Assembly: GCA_003660965.1 (NCBI GenBank)
Contig: QMVF01000030.1
Location: 1-7,993, forward strand
Source: Microcaldota archaeon
Lineage (GTDB): Archaea; Micrarchaeota; Micrarchaeia; Burarchaeales; Burarchaeaceae
Length of the DNA: 7,993 nucleotides
Direction of reading: 5' to 3'
Positions within the stretch are counted from its first letter, which is position 1. Each line of letters opens with the position of its first letter. Below are positions 5,298 through 7,993 of the stretch, one piece after another. Made by a program: the position numbers and the translations under genes. The notes beneath the pieces were generated by a model. That model did not search any database, was not told the DNA's origin, and saw nothing but the letters and a program-made list of their open reading frames with translations.

Positions 5298-7993
5298 ATG
5301 CCTCGTGAAGCAACTCGGCCTGCTCCAACCCAGAGAAGGGATGATAGTGCTAAGGTTCAAAATGTGCTTGATCAAATTCAGGAATATTTCAGTGCCCCTG
5401 AATCACGCGAGGCATTCTTCAACTTCTTGAAAACCAAGTATGGTTCAGACCTTACCAATGAGCAGAGAGCAGGCCAGCTCACCCTTGATGACCGCTACTT
5501 TATGCCCCGCGAGAATACCATGAGCTGGAATACTCTGCTCAGGGATTACCAGCTTTACAACGTGGAGAAGCTGCAGCAGGATTTCTTTATGGTGGAGGAC
5601 TGCCTGGCTCAGCTTTACGAGCAGCACACTGGCACACCAATAGCCGAGAATTTAAGTGAAGCGCAGAGAAGAACTGAGCTTGCGAACTTCTGGGTTGGGC
5701 AGTATGCAGAGCCTATAAACAACAAGCTTAATGCAGAAATTGAGGGAGAGCCCTGGAAATTCAACTCACAGGAGTATTTGCTGGCGGGCCTTTCAATGCA
5801 GAATTACATGGCAAATAATGAGGAGATAGTGAACCAGCTTACCACAGTGGTTGCAAGCGACAAGCAGTATTATGACTACATCGCACGGCTTGCAGGTCCA
5901 GTAGCCCAGAACTGGGGCCAGTGGAGCACAACAGATGAGGCTGCAAGGAATGCAACTGCACGCAATGCATCTCAATGGTACCTCTCATGCATGGGGGGCA
6001 TGTTTGGCGAAACAAGGGAAACCACCCGCGAAATACTGAATGCAAACATCTTCAACAGGCGCCAGATTTACGACTTGGGCAACCGCGGGCTTTCGTACAC
6101 TGATCTGGGAATGCTCATGTTGAATGCAGAAAGCATTTCACCTCAAGACCTCACATTTACTTCAGAACTCATAGTCAACCCAGTGCCGAATATTCAAACC
6201 CTTGATAATCAGGACTTGGTGGTTGGCACAGCTGGCTTTAGAAAGCTCATTGGTAATGTAATGGGCTCAACCATTGCTACGGCAGGAATTGCGCACCTTA
6301 CAGCAAAGGCTACGGAGAATGAGGAGCAGATTTCATATGTGCAGCAGACTTGGAGCAGCATAACCAATCAGCTTCTTAACCTGCAATCAGGCCAGGCTGA
6401 CCTAACGATTTCAAAGGCAATTTTAACTAACATTGACAGGCAGTACCATGCGCTTTACGGAATTGCTCAAATGCAGGAGGTTGAGCGGGCAACGGAGGTG
6501 CAGCATCCAACCATGAGGTTTGAGGCTGAGCAGGGCCAGTTCCTCTCAAGCAGCCAGATTGCATCTGCTTCAGATCAATATTATTTCAACCAAGCGCTTG
6601 CACCTTACTTAGCTCAAATAGACGCACAGGTTGAGGAGCAAGGGCTCGAGGCATTTGTAAATGACGAGCCCGGCATGCACCAGATGATTCAGCGCGAGCT
6701 GGAGGCTGCAAACCTTGGGGTAAGGTATGAGAATGGCAAATTCGACCTGAGCGCAATGTCAGCTGAAGACCAGCAAAGGCTCAAGCTCATAATAGCACGC
6801 ATATTCATGGACACGGACCTTGCATTCAACCGCGTAACTGCCGTTACATTCGAATCCGAAACCGGCAATGTGGTATGGGAGGCAATGGCAGGCGCGGAGT
6901 TCCAGCTCGGAACTGAAAGGAATTTTGTGAACATGATGCACCTGTTTGGAGCAAACAGACTTGAGGAAACCACCACCGCAAGCCTTAAGGAAAGTGGTGA
7001 GGTTCTTTACTCATACTCCAATTTCCTTTTAGATGCCTATTTCCCAAATCTCGATCCAAATATGGAAATATACGAAATGTTTTCAAACGGGGATATACAG
7101 AAGGCTATAGAGAATTTCGATTACGAATCAGCCTACAATCTATACATTGGTTCATCAATAGGCCAGGAGATGAGTTTTGAGGAATTCAAACGCCAAATGA
7201 TTGAGGGCTTTCAGAATGGCACTAACATCGGCACTCTGCTAAAGGGAAACCGGGATAGCACCCTGCTGTTCGAGCAGGTTATGCACTTAGTGGACCCCAA
7301 CTTCTACTGGCTTCCAAACCCGCAGAGAGGAGAGGTTACTTCAACCCACAACAGCCAAGTAGATGCTCTGTTGGGAGGCGAAAACCAGGCGCTTGGCATC
7401 TTCAATTCAGGTGATATAGGGGCAGCTATTGGCAATTTTGATTTCCAGGCAGCCTATGATGTATACAAAAATGCGCCTGGAGCACAAGACATAGGGTTTG
7501 AGGAGTTCAGGCAGGCAATCATAGATGGCTTCCAACGAGGCCAGAATGTGGGCACTACTTTAAGGGGCGATCCGAACAGCACTGATGTATTTGAAAAGAC
7601 CATGGGCCTCTTAGACCCGAACTTTGAATGGACTCCAAACCCTGCTGCAGGCACAGTTCAAATTACAAATAGAACGCGCGCCTATGTACCTATATTCACA
7701 GTAGGCCTTGACCAGTTTGCAACTGGAGTTATAGAGAGTGCTACGATTACAGTTGGAGAAACCATCGGAGAGCAGACTACCACAACCTATCTGCTTGATG
7801 AGGGCAATCAGCGCATTACTTTGGATAACGTGTCTGATACTGTAAAGCGCAACATTTACGCCCAGCTTCAGGCTAATTTGAGCGAAAACTTCTCGCTGCT
7901 TGCAGGAGCAGGCCCAGGCGCAACCTATGGTGCGCGCCTTGGCACCCCAATAGGCGAGAACTTCTACGGCTCTGCAAGCATTCTGCTCGACAG
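5298..7993 (+). CDS. Large Gln/Asn-rich protein of unknown function with a tandem 107-residue repeat (3' end outside window)
   Basis: The frame runs from the ATG at 5298 to the window edge without a stop, giving 898 complete codons. The start has a strong Shine-Dalgarno. I do not recognise a family. The N-terminus (MPREATRPAPTQRRDD) is polar and basic with no signal peptide, and no membrane span is evident in the visible part. Residues 1 to about 570 look mainly helical and are rich in Gln, Asn, Glu and Ala, with only two cysteines (C102 and C231). A repeated module follows (residues 595-680 and 702-787). The last ~110 residues turn Thr/Gly-rich and beta-like, with two SENF/GENF strands 24 residues apart near the edge. 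Clean codon structure over 2.7 kb, and antisense frames that are broken and short, support real coding. It is divergent from the HD phosphohydrolase across a 70-bp gap; that pairing is not known to imply a shared role. Structural, surface or scaffold roles are all possible and none is shown. Confidence 0.88.
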   Translation, partial: MPREATRPAPTQRRDDSAKVQNVLDQIQEYFSAPESREAFFNFLKTKYGSDLTNEQRAGQLTLDDRYFMPRENTMSWNTLLRDYQLYNVEKLQQDFFMVEDCLAQLYEQHTGTPIAENLSEAQRRTELANFWVGQYAEPINNKLNAEIEGEPWKFNSQEYLLAGLSMQNYMANNEEIVNQLTTVVASDKQYYDYIARLAGPVAQNWGQWSTTDEAARNATARNASQWYLSCMGGMFGETRETTREILNANIFNRRQIYDLGNRGLSYTDLGMLMLNAESISPQDLTFTSELIVNPVPNIQTLDNQDLVVGTAGFRKLIGNVMGSTIATAGIAHLTAKATENEEQISYVQQTWSSITNQLLNLQSGQADLTISKAILTNIDRQYHALYGIAQMQEVERATEVQHPTMRFEAEQGQFLSSSQIASASDQYYFNQALAPYLAQIDAQVEEQGLEAFVNDEPGMHQMIQRELEAANLGVRYENGKFDLSAMSAEDQQRLKLIIARIFMDTDLAFNRVTAVTFESETGNVVWEAMAGAEFQLGTERNFVNMMHLFGANRLEETTTASLKESGEVLYSYSNFLLDAYFPNLDPNMEIYEMFSNGDIQKAIENFDYESAYNLYIGSSIGQEMSFEEFKRQMIEGFQNGTNIGTLLKGNRDSTLLFEQVMHLVDPNFYWLPNPQRGEVTSTHNSQVDALLGGENQALGIFNSGDIGAAIGNFDFQAAYDVYKNAPGAQDIGFEEFRQAIIDGFQRGQNVGTTLRGDPNSTDVFEKTMGLLDPNFEWTPNPAAGTVQITNRTRAYVPIFTVGLDQFATGVIESATITVGETIGEQTTTTYLLDEGNQRITLDNVSDTVKRNIYAQLQANLSENFSLLAGAGPGATYGARLGTPIGENFYGSASILLD
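7080..7658 (+). repeat. Two copies of an ~86-residue module at 107-residue spacing in the large ORF
   Basis: Copy A is 7080-7337 and copy B is 7401-7658. They align without a gap, and I count 43 identities in 86 residues (50%). Shared blocks are GDI, AI, NFD, AY, FEEF, GFQ, G-N-GT, ST, FE, M, DPNF, W and PNP. The 21-residue spacer between copies is Gly/Ser/Asn containing and not conserved with the flanks. The identical 321-nt offset along the whole length points to an internal duplication. The FEEF...IEGFQ spacing suggests a small helical module ending in a DPNFxWxPNP turn. No family name is recognised. Confidence 0.85.

Noticed and set aside
5228..5299. A 24-residue N-terminal extension of the HD phosphohydrolase starting at the ATG at 5299
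   Set aside because: It would translate through the TATA box, overlap the start codon of the divergent gene, and add residues not expected in the family; the ATG at 5227 has its own AGGTGG.
6689..6976. A 95-codon minus-strand frame within the large ORF
   Set aside because: It lies opposite a long, well-formed frame and its Ser/Leu/Cys-rich translation looks like an antisense shadow.
5628..7970. Recurrence of GTPIxEN at two distant places in the large ORF (near 5630 and 7944)
   Set aside because: The flanking residues do not align and the two sites lie in regions of different predicted structure, so this is probably chance.

Overview
The window reads as a gene-dense archaeal chromosome segment. 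The archaeal signs are a Sec61-beta-type translocon subunit, an archaeal-type fused sugar-1-phosphate nucleotidylyltransferase/acetyltransferase, TATA-box promoters, and a mix of one apparently leaderless gene with neighbours that carry Shine-Dalgarno sequences. Nothing seen fixes the lineage. A DPANN or small euryarchaeal genome would fit the packing, but that is a guess. There is no gene-free stretch over about 70 bp, and no tRNA, rRNA, CRISPR array or insertion sequence was seen.

Layout. (1) Positions 1-771, plus strand: the 3' part of a gene whose product ends in two tandem lipocalin-like beta-domains joined by a Pro/Thr/Ala/Gln-rich linker. (2) Positions 3824-772, minus strand: a three-gene operon of glmM (phosphoglucosamine mutase), a small membrane protein with an eight-cysteine FYVE/RING-like zinc finger, and a bifunctional GlmU-like enzyme. 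GlmM and GlmU catalyse successive steps from glucosamine-6-phosphate to UDP-GlcNAc, so the zinc-finger protein is embedded in a nucleotide-sugar operon. (3) Positions 3879-4043, plus strand: a 54-residue Sec61-beta/SecG, divergent from glmM across a 54-bp promoter gap. (4) Positions 5227-4040, minus strand: an HD-superfamily phosphohydrolase related to SAMHD1 and bacterial dNTPases, convergent with sec61-beta and overlapping it by 4 bp. (5) Position 5298 to the window end, plus strand: an open frame of at least 898 codons with no stop, divergent from the HD gene across a 70-bp gap that contains one near-symmetric TATA box.

The least explained item is the large open frame. It is a Gln/Asn-rich protein with no visible signal peptide or membrane span, and I recognise no family. 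It carries two copies of a module at 107-residue spacing (about 50% identical over 86 residues), then becomes Gly-rich and beta-like just before the window ends. The rest of the window is mostly conserved core metabolism and secretion.
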